From NCBI GenBank assembly GCA_947175515.1, contig CAMWNA010000002.1, forward strand, positions 1 to 52,147: a stretch of DNA of 52,147 nt. Reading direction: 5' to 3'. Shown here one piece after another: positions 1 to 9,058 of this stretch. The position numbers and the translations under genes were made by a program. The DNA comes from an uncultured Clostridia bacterium. Lineage in GTDB: Bacteria > Bacillota > Clostridia > Christensenellales > Borkfalkiaceae. Position 1 is the first letter of the stretch. Every line of letters begins with the position of its first letter. A model generated the notes under the pieces. The model was not told where the DNA came from and made no database searches. It saw nothing but the letters and a program-made list of their open reading frames with translations.

Positions 1-3
1 CAT
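1..3 (-). CDS. Start codon of a gene running off the left edge
   Basis: Only the ATG (positions 3-1, minus strand) is inside the window. It is preceded by an AAGGAGA ribosome site (11-17) at normal spacing and by a near-consensus promoter (26-54). Its product cannot be seen. From its place next to a recombinase-like gene at the element end, an integrase or recombinase is a reasonable guess, but this is inference only. Confidence 0.55.
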
Positions 4-25
4 AGCCCGCTCTCCTTTGCCTTAT

Positions 26-54
26 ATTATACTCATTTTGCACTGAATAGTCAA
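26..54 (-). promoter_or_regulatory. Promoter of the left-edge gene
   Basis: The minus strand reads TTGACT (54-49), 17 bases, then TATAAT (31-26), a near-perfect housekeeping promoter. The -35 box touches the 3' end of the recombinase-like gene (stop at 57), so the left-edge gene can be transcribed independently of it. The ATG lies about 20 bases downstream of the expected start site. Confidence 0.75.
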
Positions 55-56
55 GA

Positions 57-470
57 CTAATAAGCACGCACAATACTCTTTTTAACAAGCCGAAAGCCTT
101 TTCTGAAAATCATCGGCAGCGTTTCGACATTTAGCTCTCCGTCTTTCAACGATATTATTTTCACGCCGTTCTCCGTAAGAAAGTTTACTTCGTGCGTTAT
201 CTCTATCGGGTAATTGCCAAGCACTTCAAGTTCGGGGACTACCAACACATTAAATTCACGATACTTTGCCTGCAACCTTAAATTGTTGTATGTGAGTGCG
301 TCCATTGTTCCGCTTTCCAAAATCGTCCGTATTGCCGATAGCCCATTTGCTTTTGCGAACGCTGTCAACGCTTCGCTTTGGCTTTGCAATTCCGCACGAT
401 CCCCTACTACCGAACGGCAATACAATATTGCCTTCTTCGTTGTTTCTCTGCTTACTACTTGATTGTTCAT
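57..470 (-). CDS. Degenerate serine-recombinase-like protein (137 aa)
   Basis: The protein keeps the frame of a serine-recombinase catalytic domain: an N-terminal strand with YCR at about residues 17-19, a helix rich in Q/S, and a later stretch LVVPELEVLGNY (about 75-86) that aligns with the usual 'vvv..ldRlgR' segment. The family's catalytic Ser sits two residues after the YxR arginine; here that position is Val (YCRSV). The two arginines of the 'dRlgR' motif are Val and Asn. No DNA-binding tail is present. It is therefore probably not a recombinase but a domesticated regulator or accessory factor. A TAGGAGG site precedes the ATG, and the gene has its own promoter (576-604). Confidence 0.7.
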   Translation of the reverse strand: MNNQVVSRETTKKAILYCRSVVGDRAELQSQSEALTAFAKANGLSAIRTILESGTMDALTYNNLRLQAKYREFNVLVVPELEVLGNYPIEITHEVNFLTENGVKIISLKDGELNVETLPMIFRKGFRLVKKSIVRAY

Positions 471-499
471 ATACCCTGTCCTCCTATAAAAAATAAAAG

Positions 500-530
500 A
501 GCGTTTGACTGCCTTTGCAAATCAAACCCT
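500..530 (-). promoter_or_regulatory. Hairpin plus T-run in the leader of the recombinase-like gene
   Basis: Arms 522-530 and 500-508 pair at 8 of 9 positions (core GTTTGA/TCAAAC). On the minus strand the hairpin is followed by a T-rich run just before the TAGGAGG site of the 137-aa gene. It lies inside the transcribed leader, so it may act as an attenuator or a leaky terminator. Confidence 0.4.
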
Positions 531-575
531 CTATGTTACCCAACGGATTAAATGATTTCCTATTCAACTGCAATC

Positions 576-604
576 ATTATAGCATTTTTATTTCACTTTG
601 TAAA
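576..604 (-). promoter_or_regulatory. Promoter of the recombinase-like gene
   Basis: The minus strand shows TTTACA (604-599), a 17-base spacer and TATAAT (581-576). The implied leader is about 100 nt and contains the hairpin at 500-530. Confidence 0.65.
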
Positions 605-628
605 GGGGTACAGGGAAAGTTTTTATAA

Positions 629-660
629 AAAATGGGGCTTTCAAGTGAAAGCCCCATTTT
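629..660 (-). terminator. Terminator of the long minus-strand operon
   Basis: Two perfect 14-base arms (629-642 and 647-660) enclose a 4-base loop. On the minus strand the stem ends in a T-rich run. It lies 7 bases past the stop of the last gene of the 36-kb co-directional block, so it is its natural end. Confidence 0.85.
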
Positions 661-666
661 CCTTTG

Positions 667-975
667 TTATGCGGCTTTCAGTTCGTTCCTATGCCTATTC
701 AAGCAAACGCCGACATCAAAATTATTCCTTATAACGCTACGAATTTTATCTTCAATGCCGTTTTCAACCGTTGCCGGACAAGATATAATCGCCCACATTC
801 CCGCTTCCTCGTCATACCTTGTCAAATCGCCTGCGCCGTCCGCATAAACCCTTTGCAAATATTCCTGCCCATGTACGACTTCAAAACCCTCGCTTACAAG
901 TTCTTTGTTTTCGTTACACCTGCTACGCGGATAATCTGCTATCGTAAAATTATGTTTTTCAATTGCTTTCTTCAT
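667..975 (-). CDS. Small protein of unknown function (102 aa)
   Basis: This is the last gene of the long operon. The start is placed at 975 because a GGAGGGGG site lies just before that ATG and 11 bases after the stop of the giant helicase gene; a longer open frame would overlap that gene without a ribosome site. The protein is mixed in composition, with no membrane segment or recognisable motif. It resembles in style the small ORFs that accompany DarB-like genes on mobile elements. No function is assigned. Confidence 0.65.
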   Translation of the reverse strand: MKKAIEKHNFTIADYPRSRCNENKELVSEGFEVVHGQEYLQRVYADGAGDLTRYDEEAGMWAIISCPATVENGIEDKIRSVIRNNFDVGVCLNRHRNELKAA

Positions 976-985
976 TCCCCCTCCG

Positions 986-3900
986 TTAAGCAACTTCCGC
1001 TTCGTCCTCGTCATCATCTTCGTTGAGTATTTCTACAATAGGTTTTGTTTCCGTATCTTCGTCCAAGACTATCGGCGTTTCCTGCTTGCCCAAGTCAAGT
1101 TCCGCATCTATCGCCGCAAGCTCGTTACGCAACTGCTCTGCTTCTTCTGCCTGCTCAAACGGCTTATCTACTTGCTCTTTTGCCGCCGCCAAATCTTCTT
1201 CGATACTTGCCTTTTCTGATTGTGAGCGGCGCATTTGAAGATCAAAATCATCCAAACCGTTTTCCAAGCGCATAATTGTTCCCAAACCGCTATCAGATAT
1301 TGCAATATCATACTCGCCTGCGCCTATTAGTTTGACTGAATATGTGTCGCCCTTTTTTGCTTGCGGAACAATCTTGAATCCTTTTATAAATCCAACAGTT
1401 TTACCAACATACTCGCCCGACTTTACAACTCGAATCAACAACGCACCCGCATCTTTTCTTTCTTCGTAGCTGTTTTTGCCGATACGAATTAAATCCTTAT
1501 CATGTTCGTTACGAAGTTGAATATCGTCCTGCAAGTTCTTTATTTTTACTTCACGAGCGTTTATTCTTTCGGGTGCGTGATAAATCTGCGCCTGTAAAGC
1601 ATATCGGTTATCACGGTAAACTTTTTCCAAATCGCTCAACTGTCCTAACCGTACCTCGATTTCCATTTTCCTCTTGATTTTCGGGTTGTCGGAAGTTATG
1701 GCTTTTATTTCGGCAAATGACAATGTTGCATCGTCAATATCTTCCGCAACTCTTACCGATAAATCGCCGCGGTTGATTTGCGATATAAACCTTTGCTTCG
1801 TTTCCAAAATCTGATATGAGTACGCATCGAATGTACGCTTCGTAACATAGGTAAACAGAAATACTTCTTTGTTCTCGTTACCCTGTCTTACTATGCGCCC
1901 CTCACGCTGTTCCAAGTCGCTCGGTCTGAACGGTGTGTCCAAGTGATGCAACGCTATTAACTTGTTCTGAAAGTTTGTACCCGCACCACACTTTTCGGTA
2001 GAGCCGAGAAACACTCGAACTTCGCCGTTCCTTACCCTGTCGAAAATATCTTGCTTCTGCTGATCGGTTTTGGCTTCGTGAACGTAGGCGATTTCTTCTT
2101 CGGGTATTCCGCACTCGATTAGTTTGCGCTTAATATCGTTGTACACATCGAAGTCCTGTTCAGGCTTATAATCGCCGTACATTTTCTTTGGGGTTGACAT
2201 ATCACAGAATACAACCTGCGTACAACGCTGTTCTGCCGTTTCCGACCAAATTTTATAGATATTATCTACACAACGGTTAATTTTACTGTTGCTATCGTCG
2301 GGTATCGTCGAATCAAAGCATCTCGGATCAAGCGCAATCATTTTGCCGTCATGGGTAACGCATAGCATATTATCTTCCCACGGCTCAACCGCACCCGCCG
2401 ATATTTTCTCTGAACGTTCAACTATCTGATCGTTCAATTCCAATATCGTGTCCGTCGGCTCTAACTGCTCAACAATCTTTTTTGCTTCCGGCACGGGCAA
2501 GTTCAGCATATCCGCCGTTTTAACGTCTGCGAAACTGCGATACATTTTCAAGAGTTCGGGCAAGTTCGTAAACTTTGCAACTCTCGTCCTCGTCCTATAA
2601 CCCTGACCACTTGGCGCAAGCTCTAATGCCGTTATCGTTTCAGTATATAAAGCCGCCCACGAATCGAAAAATTGTAACCCGACTTCCCTTAAACCGTTTC
2701 TCTGCAAATAGGTCTGCAACGTGTACATCTCTACAAGTGAGTTACTTATAGGCGTACCTGTCGCAAAGACTACACCCCTGTCGCCGCCGCGCACTTCGCC
2801 TATGTATTCGCACTTCAAGTCCATATCCGATGAACGTTGCGACATTGCTCTGCTTATGCCTGAAACATTGTTCATCTTCGTAAAGATAAACTTGTTCTTG
2901 TACTTATGCGCTTCGTCTACGAATATATAATCTACGCCCAAATCCTCAAACTGCAACAAATCGTCTTTCTTTTCTGCACTCGTCAATTTTTCAAGCTGCG
3001 CTCTTTTATTTTTTAAGGTGCGTTCCAAGTCTTTAATACGCAATCTTTCGCCCCTTTCATCTTTTGTCTGACGAATACCTATCTCAATTTCGGCTATTTC
3101 TCTGTTCAGTCTTTCTTCCTGTCTTTGCCGTGAAATGGGTATCTTCTCGAAACTCGACATAGCGATAACTACCGCATCCCAATCGCCCGTTGCCACCTTT
3201 GCGACGAACCTTTTACGGCTCGTCTTTTCAAAGTCTTTCTTTGTTGCCATAAGCACGTTGGCGTTTGGATATAGAGTTCTAAACTCGTTAGCCCATTGAA
3301 CGACCAAGTGATTAGGCACAACGATTATAGGCTTCTTTGCCGTACCGCACTCTTTGAGCTTCATACAGGCTGCCGCAATCTCGAATGTCTTTCCTGCGCC
3401 TACCGAATGATGCAGCAATACGTTGTTGCCTTGCAACATTCTCGCAACTGCATCTTTCTGATACGGCTTCAAGGTAATTTCGGGATTCATACCCGGAAAC
3501 TCTAAATAGCTTCCGTCGAACTGTGGTACAACCGTTGTATTGTATATTTCGTTGTATTTATTTACAAGGTGTTCTCGTCTTTGCGGCTCGTCGAATATCC
3601 ACCGCTTGAACTCGTCGTATATCTTTCTTTGCCTTTCACGAACTGCGACAGTCTCTTTCTTGTTCGTTACGCGCTTCTTCTTGCCGTCCTCCTCAACCTC
3701 GTCCGTTATTGTCGGTGTTTGCTGATTAAGGCAACGCTCGAATACCTGAAATGCGTCCATTCTCTCTGTTCCGAATACGGAACGCGCTTTTACGCTTTGA
3801 CGCATCCATGCAGGTCTGTCAACCCGCCATTCGCCCGTTATAGCGTTAAACACAACTTCAACGTAGTTGGTATAAGCCGGATTAACATCAAGTAGTTCGC

Positions 3901-6799
3901 AAATGAACTGCTTATAGTATTTTGTATCAACCCAATTTACGCCGATTTTGACAGAAATATCATTTGCTTCCAACGGCGCGGGCTGTGCAAGCCGCAAGGC
4001 TTCCACATTCCTTTTGAACGCATCGTTATGTTCGGCAATCCATTCCGCTTGTTCTAACTTTTTACGGACATTTCCCGACAAATATTCAGATGCGTCCTCC
4101 CAACCCAAGTACGGATCATTCTCGTCCATTACGCACTTTGCAGGATTACGGTAAACCTTATCGCCAAGTTCTTCCACAACCTCGTCATAGGTCTTTCCCG
4201 TCAACTGCTCGATAACGCGCAAGTCAACCACGCCGCGCTCGCTCTTACAAACGTTAAGCGCGTCCATCACGCTGTTACAATGCGTAACTCTCTGATACGG
4301 CTTTATTGTGCGTTTAGAGAAAATGTCCGTCTTTTCCGCTGTGCCTGTTTTTTCGTCTACTTTCTCTATGGAAATCAACAAAGCATAATCGGCATCTTCA
4401 CGGAACAGACTGCGGTTGAGTTTGGAATTGACTATGCCGTATGTCTTAACGAACTTATCATACTCACGGTTAAGCGTTCTCTGCTCGTTTCTCAAAACCT
4501 CGTCTGTACAGTTTTCAAGCTGAACGCTCAATACCTTTCTTACCTGTTCGCGCAAACCGATAAGCGCACGCATACGATCTATATTCGTTCTCGAAATATC
4601 CCTTGCATACAGCGTGTCCTGCTCTCTCTGATACAGCGTATTTCCGATAAAGGTATAGCAATAATTCTTTAAGTCCTTGTGTTCTTCGTCAATCGGCAAT
4701 TCCGCTTCCGCAACCGCTTGTCCGACAGGCACAGCTTTCTTTTCGTCATACACGCTTTCGGGCAGCATAGCAACCGCATCTGCAATCGCTTTGCCAAGTT
4801 CCCTATCGTCGGGTAAAAGTTCAGTCTCGTCATCGCCGCCGTACATTGACTTATGCTGTACCATTGTGCCGAGCAACATTTCGGGGTGTTCGATAAAGTA
4901 TTGGTTGACGGGAACGCCGTTATCGTCAACGCCAACGTTAATCCAACTATCCTTTGCCTTTTCAACGATTTTATCTCGTTTCTGAAAGAACAAAATGTCT
5001 GCCGTTACTTCCGTTCCCGCACTCGTCTTAAACGCATTGTTCGGTAAACGGATTGCGCCCAACAGTTTTGCACGGTTAGCTATATACTGTCTTACATCGC
5101 TGTCCTTTTTGTCCAACGTTCCTTTGGTTGTAATCGCCGCGATAATTCCGCCCGGTCTAACCTTATCTAACGACTTCGCAAAGAAGTAGTTATGTATGTA
5201 AAAGCCGAATCGGTTGTATCTTGGATCGTGTACTTTGAACGCGCCAAACGGTACGTTTGTAATTACACCGTCGAAAGAGTTATCAGCAAAATTCGTTTTT
5301 TCAAAGCCCTGAACTTTGACTTTCGTTTCGGGGTACAGAAGATTTGCGATATTTCCTGTTATCTCGTCAATCTCCACGCCGTATGTTTCTTTTGCGTTGA
5401 ACGTGTCGGGCAACAGTCCGATAAAGTTTCCGATACCCATTGCAGGTTCAAGGATTTTACCGCGCTCGAAGCCTATGCGTTTCAAGCCCGCGTATATGCC
5501 GTCTATTACCGTCTTGGGCGTGTAATGTGCCGACAACACGGACTCTCTTGCCAAACGGTATTCGTCCGTATCAAGTAAATCCAAAAGTTCGTGATACTCT
5601 TTGTTCCATTCAGGCTTATCAGGATCAAACGCATAAGCAAGACCTCCCCAACCAACGTACTTGGAAAGAACGCGCTTTTCTTCGTCCGTTGCAATTCTGC
5701 CCGCCGCACGGATTTCGTGCATCAGCTTTATTGCTTCTACGTTCTGACGAAAACGTGTTTTTGCGCCTGTGGCATATTCAAAGTTCTCGTCTGTTAATCG
5801 GTAGTTGTGTACGGCTGATACACTACTTCCGCCAACACCGTTTCCTCGATTGTATGTTCGGCTTGACGAAGGCTCTGCACTCTCAATAGGAAGCTCGAAG
5901 TTGAGTTGTTCGCTTCCGACGTCTTTTCCAACTGCGCCCGCAAGCTCATCGCCTGCTTCTGTATCGCTGTCAAGTGCTGTGAGAGTTGCCCCGTCATCAA
6001 CAATATCTGATACTCTCTCGGATACTCCGCTTTCAGATATTCCCGACGCAAGTTCCCATAACGAAAGTTGCGAATAGTTTCTTGTTTCATTGTTATCTTC
6101 CTCCAAACGAAAACTTTGCTTTGCCGTTTTCTGCCGTTCTTTTTCTTTCTTCTTTTCTTCCCGTGCCTGTTCTTCTTCGATTATCGCTTCGCGCAAGCCT
6201 TCCGATATTTCCAAGACTTCCATACAAAGCCGGAAGTTCGTATCGTCATCAAACGGTAACGGGGCTATATTTACGCCCTTATTGCCTGTGTAAGTTGCCA
6301 AACATTGCGTTACGCCCTCGGTTAGACAAGCAAGATATTCTTCGGTGTATTCATCGGTGTCGCCGTCGGCAACGTGTTCCTGACAATACCGATACACCGC
6401 TGCTTGCACTTCGCTCTCGCCATTTTTCGGAACGCCGAATAAAACGTTTTGCCGATTTATACAATTACTCAACTGACTTTCACGCATTTTGTGCTGTACG
6501 CCGTGATAACGCTCACTACCATATGTCTGCGAAATATCAAATACATACACTTTGCGATTTGGTCTGTTTTCGTCGTAATAAACAATACCGTGTTCGCCGC
6601 GTTTTATTCTGCGGTTGTCTTGGTCGTGCCAATCGTCAAAAGTTTTACATACCGTTACGCTCGGTCTCGCCGCATAAATCTGAACGCCGTTCCAAAACGA
6701 TATATGCGGATTGTTTGTGAGAAAAGCGTAAAAGCCCGCCAATCTTGCACCGCTTTGAAAGATGCTGTTTATTCTCTCACTTGCTTGTTCTGCTCTCAT
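986..6799 (-). CDS. Giant ArdC/methylase/SF2-helicase fusion, DarB-like (1937 aa)
   Basis: Residues about 25-95 resemble the ArdC N-terminal ssDNA-binding domain (FWNGVQIYAARP, then GEHGIVYY). A charged linker with polar repeats follows (about 200-330). An adenine-methylase domain shows motif I LEPAMGIGNF near 450 and motif IV NVPFG near 514. A superfamily 2 helicase shows Walker A HSVGAGKT near 1132, DEAH near 1294, ATGTPIS near 1345 and QREGRIVRQG near 1631, with a coiled-coil-rich C-terminus. Proteins with this architecture occur on many ICEs, and phage P1 DarB is a methylase-helicase that protects incoming DNA from restriction. A similar protective role here is inference. The start follows an AGAGGGG site. 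NVPFG instead of NPPF is, from memory, common in this family and need not mean inactivity. Confidence 0.88.
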   Translation of the reverse strand: MRAEQASERINSIFQSGARLAGFYAFLTNNPHISFWNGVQIYAARPSVTVCKTFDDWHDQDNRRIKRGEHGIVYYDENRPNRKVYVFDISQTYGSERYHGVQHKMRESQLSNCINRQNVLFGVPKNGESEVQAAVYRYCQEHVADGDTDEYTEEYLACLTEGVTQCLATYTGNKGVNIAPLPFDDDTNFRLCMEVLEISEGLREAIIEEEQAREEKKKEKERQKTAKQSFRLEEDNNETRNYSQLSLWELASGISESGVSERVSDIVDDGATLTALDSDTEAGDELAGAVGKDVGSEQLNFELPIESAEPSSSRTYNRGNGVGGSSVSAVHNYRLTDENFEYATGAKTRFRQNVEAIKLMHEIRAAGRIATDEEKRVLSKYVGWGGLAYAFDPDKPEWNKEYHELLDLLDTDEYRLARESVLSAHYTPKTVIDGIYAGLKRIGFERGKILEPAMGIGNFIGLLPDTFNAKETYGVEIDEITGNIANLLYPETKVKVQGFEKTNFADNSFDGVITNVPFGAFKVHDPRYNRFGFYIHNYFFAKSLDKVRPGGIIAAITTKGTLDKKDSDVRQYIANRAKLLGAIRLPNNAFKTSAGTEVTADILFFQKRDKIVEKAKDSWINVGVDDNGVPVNQYFIEHPEMLLGTMVQHKSMYGGDDETELLPDDRELGKAIADAVAMLPESVYDEKKAVPVGQAVAEAELPIDEEHKDLKNYCYTFIGNTLYQREQDTLYARDISRTNIDRMRALIGLREQVRKVLSVQLENCTDEVLRNEQRTLNREYDKFVKTYGIVNSKLNRSLFREDADYALLISIEKVDEKTGTAEKTDIFSKRTIKPYQRVTHCNSVMDALNVCKSERGVVDLRVIEQLTGKTYDEVVEELGDKVYRNPAKCVMDENDPYLGWEDASEYLSGNVRKKLEQAEWIAEHNDAFKRNVEALRLAQPAPLEANDISVKIGVNWVDTKYYKQFICELLDVNPAYTNYVEVVFNAITGEWRVDRPAWMRQSVKARSVFGTERMDAFQVFERCLNQQTPTITDEVEEDGKKKRVTNKKETVAVRERQRKIYDEFKRWIFDEPQRREHLVNKYNEIYNTTVVPQFDGSYLEFPGMNPEITLKPYQKDAVARMLQGNNVLLHHSVGAGKTFEIAAACMKLKECGTAKKPIIVVPNHLVVQWANEFRTLYPNANVLMATKKDFEKTSRKRFVAKVATGDWDAVVIAMSSFEKIPISRQRQEERLNREIAEIEIGIRQTKDERGERLRIKDLERTLKNKRAQLEKLTSAEKKDDLLQFEDLGVDYIFVDEAHKYKNKFIFTKMNNVSGISRAMSQRSSDMDLKCEYIGEVRGGDRGVVFATGTPISNSLVEMYTLQTYLQRNGLREVGLQFFDSWAALYTETITALELAPSGQGYRTRTRVAKFTNLPELLKMYRSFADVKTADMLNLPVPEAKKIVEQLEPTDTILELNDQIVERSEKISAGAVEPWEDNMLCVTHDGKMIALDPRCFDSTIPDDSNSKINRCVDNIYKIWSETAEQRCTQVVFCDMSTPKKMYGDYKPEQDFDVYNDIKRKLIECGIPEEEIAYVHEAKTDQQKQDIFDRVRNGEVRVFLGSTEKCGAGTNFQNKLIALHHLDTPFRPSDLEQREGRIVRQGNENKEVFLFTYVTKRTFDAYSYQILETKQRFISQINRGDLSVRVAEDIDDATLSFAEIKAITSDNPKIKRKMEIEVRLGQLSDLEKVYRDNRYALQAQIYHAPERINAREVKIKNLQDDIQLRNEHDKDLIRIGKNSYEERKDAGALLIRVVKSGEYVGKTVGFIKGFKIVPQAKKGDTYSVKLIGAGEYDIAISDSGLGTIMRLENGLDDFDLQMRRSQSEKASIEEDLAAAKEQVDKPFEQAEEAEQLRNELAAIDAELDLGKQETPIVLDEDTETKPIVEILNEDDDEDEAEVA

Positions 6800-6817
6800 T
6801 ATCCCCTCTGTCTTTTC

Positions 6818-7342
6818 TTACTCGGCTTCTGCACTCACATACTTTTTTTGTTTCTCGTCATAGACAAAGCCGCCGTCGCCCCACAGCTCACGATAGAGCG
6901 TAATTGCATCTTGACTTAACCGCTCGTATTTTTCGCTCTCAACTTCATAGCCGCCGTAAAACACCTTATAACCTGCCGCCGTAGCCGAATTGTCGCAGTA
7001 CTCATATCTCACGCTGAAATCGGGTTGCGCTTCCGATATTGCCTGTGCAATCTTCTCAGCCGTATCGTGCGAATCAAAGTAAATCAGATTACCGAGCGTG
7101 GGCGGGTTGCCCTCGCCCTCAAAGTATATCTGTGTATTCGACGCACCGCGTATCGTTCCCCACTTTTCCAAGCACTCTTGCTCGTTGTGTTCGTCCTTGA
7201 CAGGAATTATTTTCGCAAAGTCAATTACCTTATCGCTGTCGCTTTCGGGATCAGTCTTTAATATGCTCTCGATATACTCTTTTATCTGCGCATTGTAGTC
7301 GCCCGTGATACACAGTAAATTGCCCATTGTATCTTGTTTCAT
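6818..7342 (-). CDS. YubB/Api92-like small protein (174 aa)
   Basis: The central part (WGTIRGASNT, about residues 61-70, then a strand-rich domain with aromatic repeats YKVFYGGYEVE) resembles the ferredoxin-like fold of YubB/Api92 proteins found on plasmids, phages and ICEs, whose function is unknown. The C-terminus ends in the acidic SAEAE shared by many neighbours. The ATG overlaps the previous stop codon as ATGA (7342-7339), which implies translational coupling. The family call is by eye and moderate. Confidence 0.55.
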   Translation of the reverse strand: MKQDTMGNLLCITGDYNAQIKEYIESILKTDPESDSDKVIDFAKIIPVKDEHNEQECLEKWGTIRGASNTQIYFEGEGNPPTLGNLIYFDSHDTAEKIAQAISEAQPDFSVRYEYCDNSATAAGYKVFYGGYEVESEKYERLSQDAITLYRELWGDGGFVYDEKQKKYVSAEAE

Positions 7343-7596
7343 TGCTCGTATTCCTCGCCCTGCATATCTATAATTTCTGACAGTATGTAACCGCGCAAAT
7401 CAAACAGCGACTCGTAAACGTCTTGTGTGAACTCGTGATTTTTTACAAGACGATAAGCGCAAAGATACTGCATGATAAGCGGGCTGTCCTCGAAGATTTC
7501 TTCGGGCGTTTTCGCCGTTTCCGTTTCTTTGAAAATGCGGTATTCTTCTTCCACGCTTTTCAGCACTTCGGCTTTATAGTCAATCTGTTTTTTCAT
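7339..7596 (-). CDS. DUF3848-like acidic protein (85 aa)
   Basis: The pattern (KAEVLKSVEEEYRIF, then PEEIFEDSP) matches two other genes in this block (10673-11035 and 14186-14515). All three have an N-terminal 'Y..F' helix, an 'EEI' turn and a second helical half. I recognise this as similar to DUF3848 proteins of Firmicutes mobile elements. It is all-helical and acidic with no catalytic motif. The start ATG overlaps the 3' end of the upstream zinc-site gene region with 5 bases between. Confidence 0.55.
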   Translation of the reverse strand: MKKQIDYKAEVLKSVEEEYRIFKETETAKTPEEIFEDSPLIMQYLCAYRLVKNHEFTQDVYESLFDLRGYILSEIIDMQGEEYEQ

Positions 7597-7601
7597 TTCT
7601 G

Positions 7602-7844
7602 CTAATTCATCTCCGATTTTTCTTCAACTTGATAATCGTCTGCAACATCGTAAACCTCATGACCGCACGATATAAGCTGCAAGCCACATACAGGGCAACA
7701 TTCCTCATCGCAACCCGCATGATGCTGTTCCCCGAATTTTGCGGCGCAATCGTGGCATACTCCGTCAGGATTTCCCTCGTTCCAATCGCCGACATCGCCA
7801 ACCTTTATCGGATCGTATAGCTTTCCGTCAATTAAGTATTTCAT
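7602..7844 (-). CDS. Small Cys-rich protein, probable zinc ribbon (80 aa)
   Basis: The protein has CHDC near residues 29-32, then CDEECCPVC near 44-52 and later C/H residues, enough for one or two zinc knuckles. The start at 7844 is chosen because the previous gene stops one base earlier and its last codons (GAGATGTAAG) supply the ribosome site; the longer frame upstream overlaps that gene entirely. It may bind nucleic acid or protein, but the family is not recognised. Confidence 0.55.
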   Translation of the reverse strand: MKYLIDGKLYDPIKVGDVGDWNEGNPDGVCHDCAAKFGEQHHAGCDEECCPVCGLQLISCGHEVYDVADDYQVEEKSEMN

Positions 7845-7845
7845 C

Positions 7846-8256
7846 TTACATCTCCAATTCTTTTTTGTTTGCCCGTTGCAACGCTTGGTTTGCATCGTAG
7901 GCATACAGACTTTCGCCGACATACGGATTTTGTCCGAACTCGTCAAGCCAATTCTGCAATTCGGTCTTGCTCATATACTTGAATCTATGCCGTGATGCAA
8001 GCTCGCTTTTGATAAAACTCTTTACGCCCTCAAACTCTTTCTTGGCGGTGGTCTCATCGTAGAAAAGCCGCTCTGCTTGCGGCATCTCGCCCTTTTGCAA
8101 ATTGCCGATATACCAAACATTTGCAACTTTCGATTTCAGAAGCGGCACGTCCGAAACGTACTCAAAGTATTCGTAACTTGTTTCGGCATAACCGCCTTTG
8201 GCAACGTCTACCGTTTCCCAACCTTTCTTCCACTTAAAGTTCAGCTTCACTTTCAT
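7846..8256 (-). CDS. Hypothetical protein (136 aa)
   Basis: A soluble, basic N-terminus (KVKLNFKWKKG) leads into an aromatic-rich strand region and a helical C-terminus ending in KELEM. The ATG overlaps the end of the upstream gene by 23 bases, with no better in-frame start for about 55 codons, so coupled translation is likely. No known domain was recognised. Confidence 0.55.
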   Translation of the reverse strand: MKVKLNFKWKKGWETVDVAKGGYAETSYEYFEYVSDVPLLKSKVANVWYIGNLQKGEMPQAERLFYDETTAKKEFEGVKSFIKSELASRHRFKYMSKTELQNWLDEFGQNPYVGESLYAYDANQALQRANKKELEM

Positions 8257-9049
8257 GTTTTATTGCCTGTTCTACCGTTTTGCCTGTAAATTCTGCAAAC
8301 GCTTCTTTTGCATCGTAAAAGCCAAGCGATTCCCACAACTCGTTACCTTCGTGCGTTCCGTCAGCTTCGGGGTGTATGTTTCCGACAAGAATAAAGGTCT
8401 GTGCGGGTGAACAATGCTTTTTCATAAGCGTTACATTAACCGAAGAATCGGTTTTTAGCCGCGCCGAACACATAGTGGTATTTTCTATGCTTGCATATTT
8501 GATTGTCTTGCAATTATCGTCAAGCAATACTTCTTGCGGCTTTTCCCCGCTTACGCCCCAATCCTGTAAAACATAAAGCATTTCGTTTTGTTGATCGCCA
8601 AACGCTTCGCTTAATACGCCGCATAACGCATTGCTTTTATACGTTTCGTTCTCGCCGATTTCCAAGATGTAGTTATACGTTTCAGGCGAAAACCTAATCA
8701 AACAGATGCCTTTATGCTCTATTTTTTTGTTCTTGTTGAGTACAAAAACATCAGTAGTAAATACTTGATTTGCCTGCAAACGTTCTTCCGCATCGTCATA
8801 ATGGTTACTGTTATATTCCAAAGGAATCATATTTTTACCGTGTCGGCACTTAAAGTCATGGAACATATATGTATGCCAACAACTGCAATCGTCCGAAAGA
8901 AAATGAACGGGATCAATTATTTGCTTAATACCGATTTTCTTGTTTCCCCTGAAAAAACTGTCTCCGACTTGGTAACGCACTCTGCCCATATATACAAAGT
9001 CTTTACCTTCAATTAACTTCTTTTCTTCAACTTCCTTTCTTGTTAGCAT
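8234..9049 (-). CDS. Hypothetical protein (271 aa)
   Basis: The N-terminus (KDFVYMGRVRYQVGD) is strand-rich, and a region with Cys and His residues (CSCWHTY, about 55-61, then FKCRHGK) could bind metal. The rest has no recognisable motif and the end is the acidic SEAEL. The start follows a TAAGGGAG site made from the stop of the previous gene. It is part of the accessory cargo block, function unknown. Confidence 0.55.
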   Translation of the reverse strand: MLTRKEVEEKKLIEGKDFVYMGRVRYQVGDSFFRGNKKIGIKQIIDPVHFLSDDCSCWHTYMFHDFKCRHGKNMIPLEYNSNHYDDAEERLQANQVFTTDVFVLNKNKKIEHKGICLIRFSPETYNYILEIGENETYKSNALCGVLSEAFGDQQNEMLYVLQDWGVSGEKPQEVLLDDNCKTIKYASIENTTMCSARLKTDSSVNVTLMKKHCSPAQTFILVGNIHPEADGTHEGNELWESLGFYDAKEAFAEFTGKTVEQAIKHESEAEL

Positions 9050-9058
9050 TGTTCTCCC

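Noticed and set aside
667-1017. Longer N-terminus for the 102-aa protein starting at 1017
   Set aside because: It would overlap the end of the giant gene and lacks a ribosome site, whereas the ATG at 975 has GGAGGGGG.
5986-6720. A 244-codon plus-strand open frame opposite the giant helicase gene
   Set aside because: No ribosome site, odd composition (many Arg/Cys/Phe), and it lies inside the conserved ArdC-like N-terminus on the other strand.
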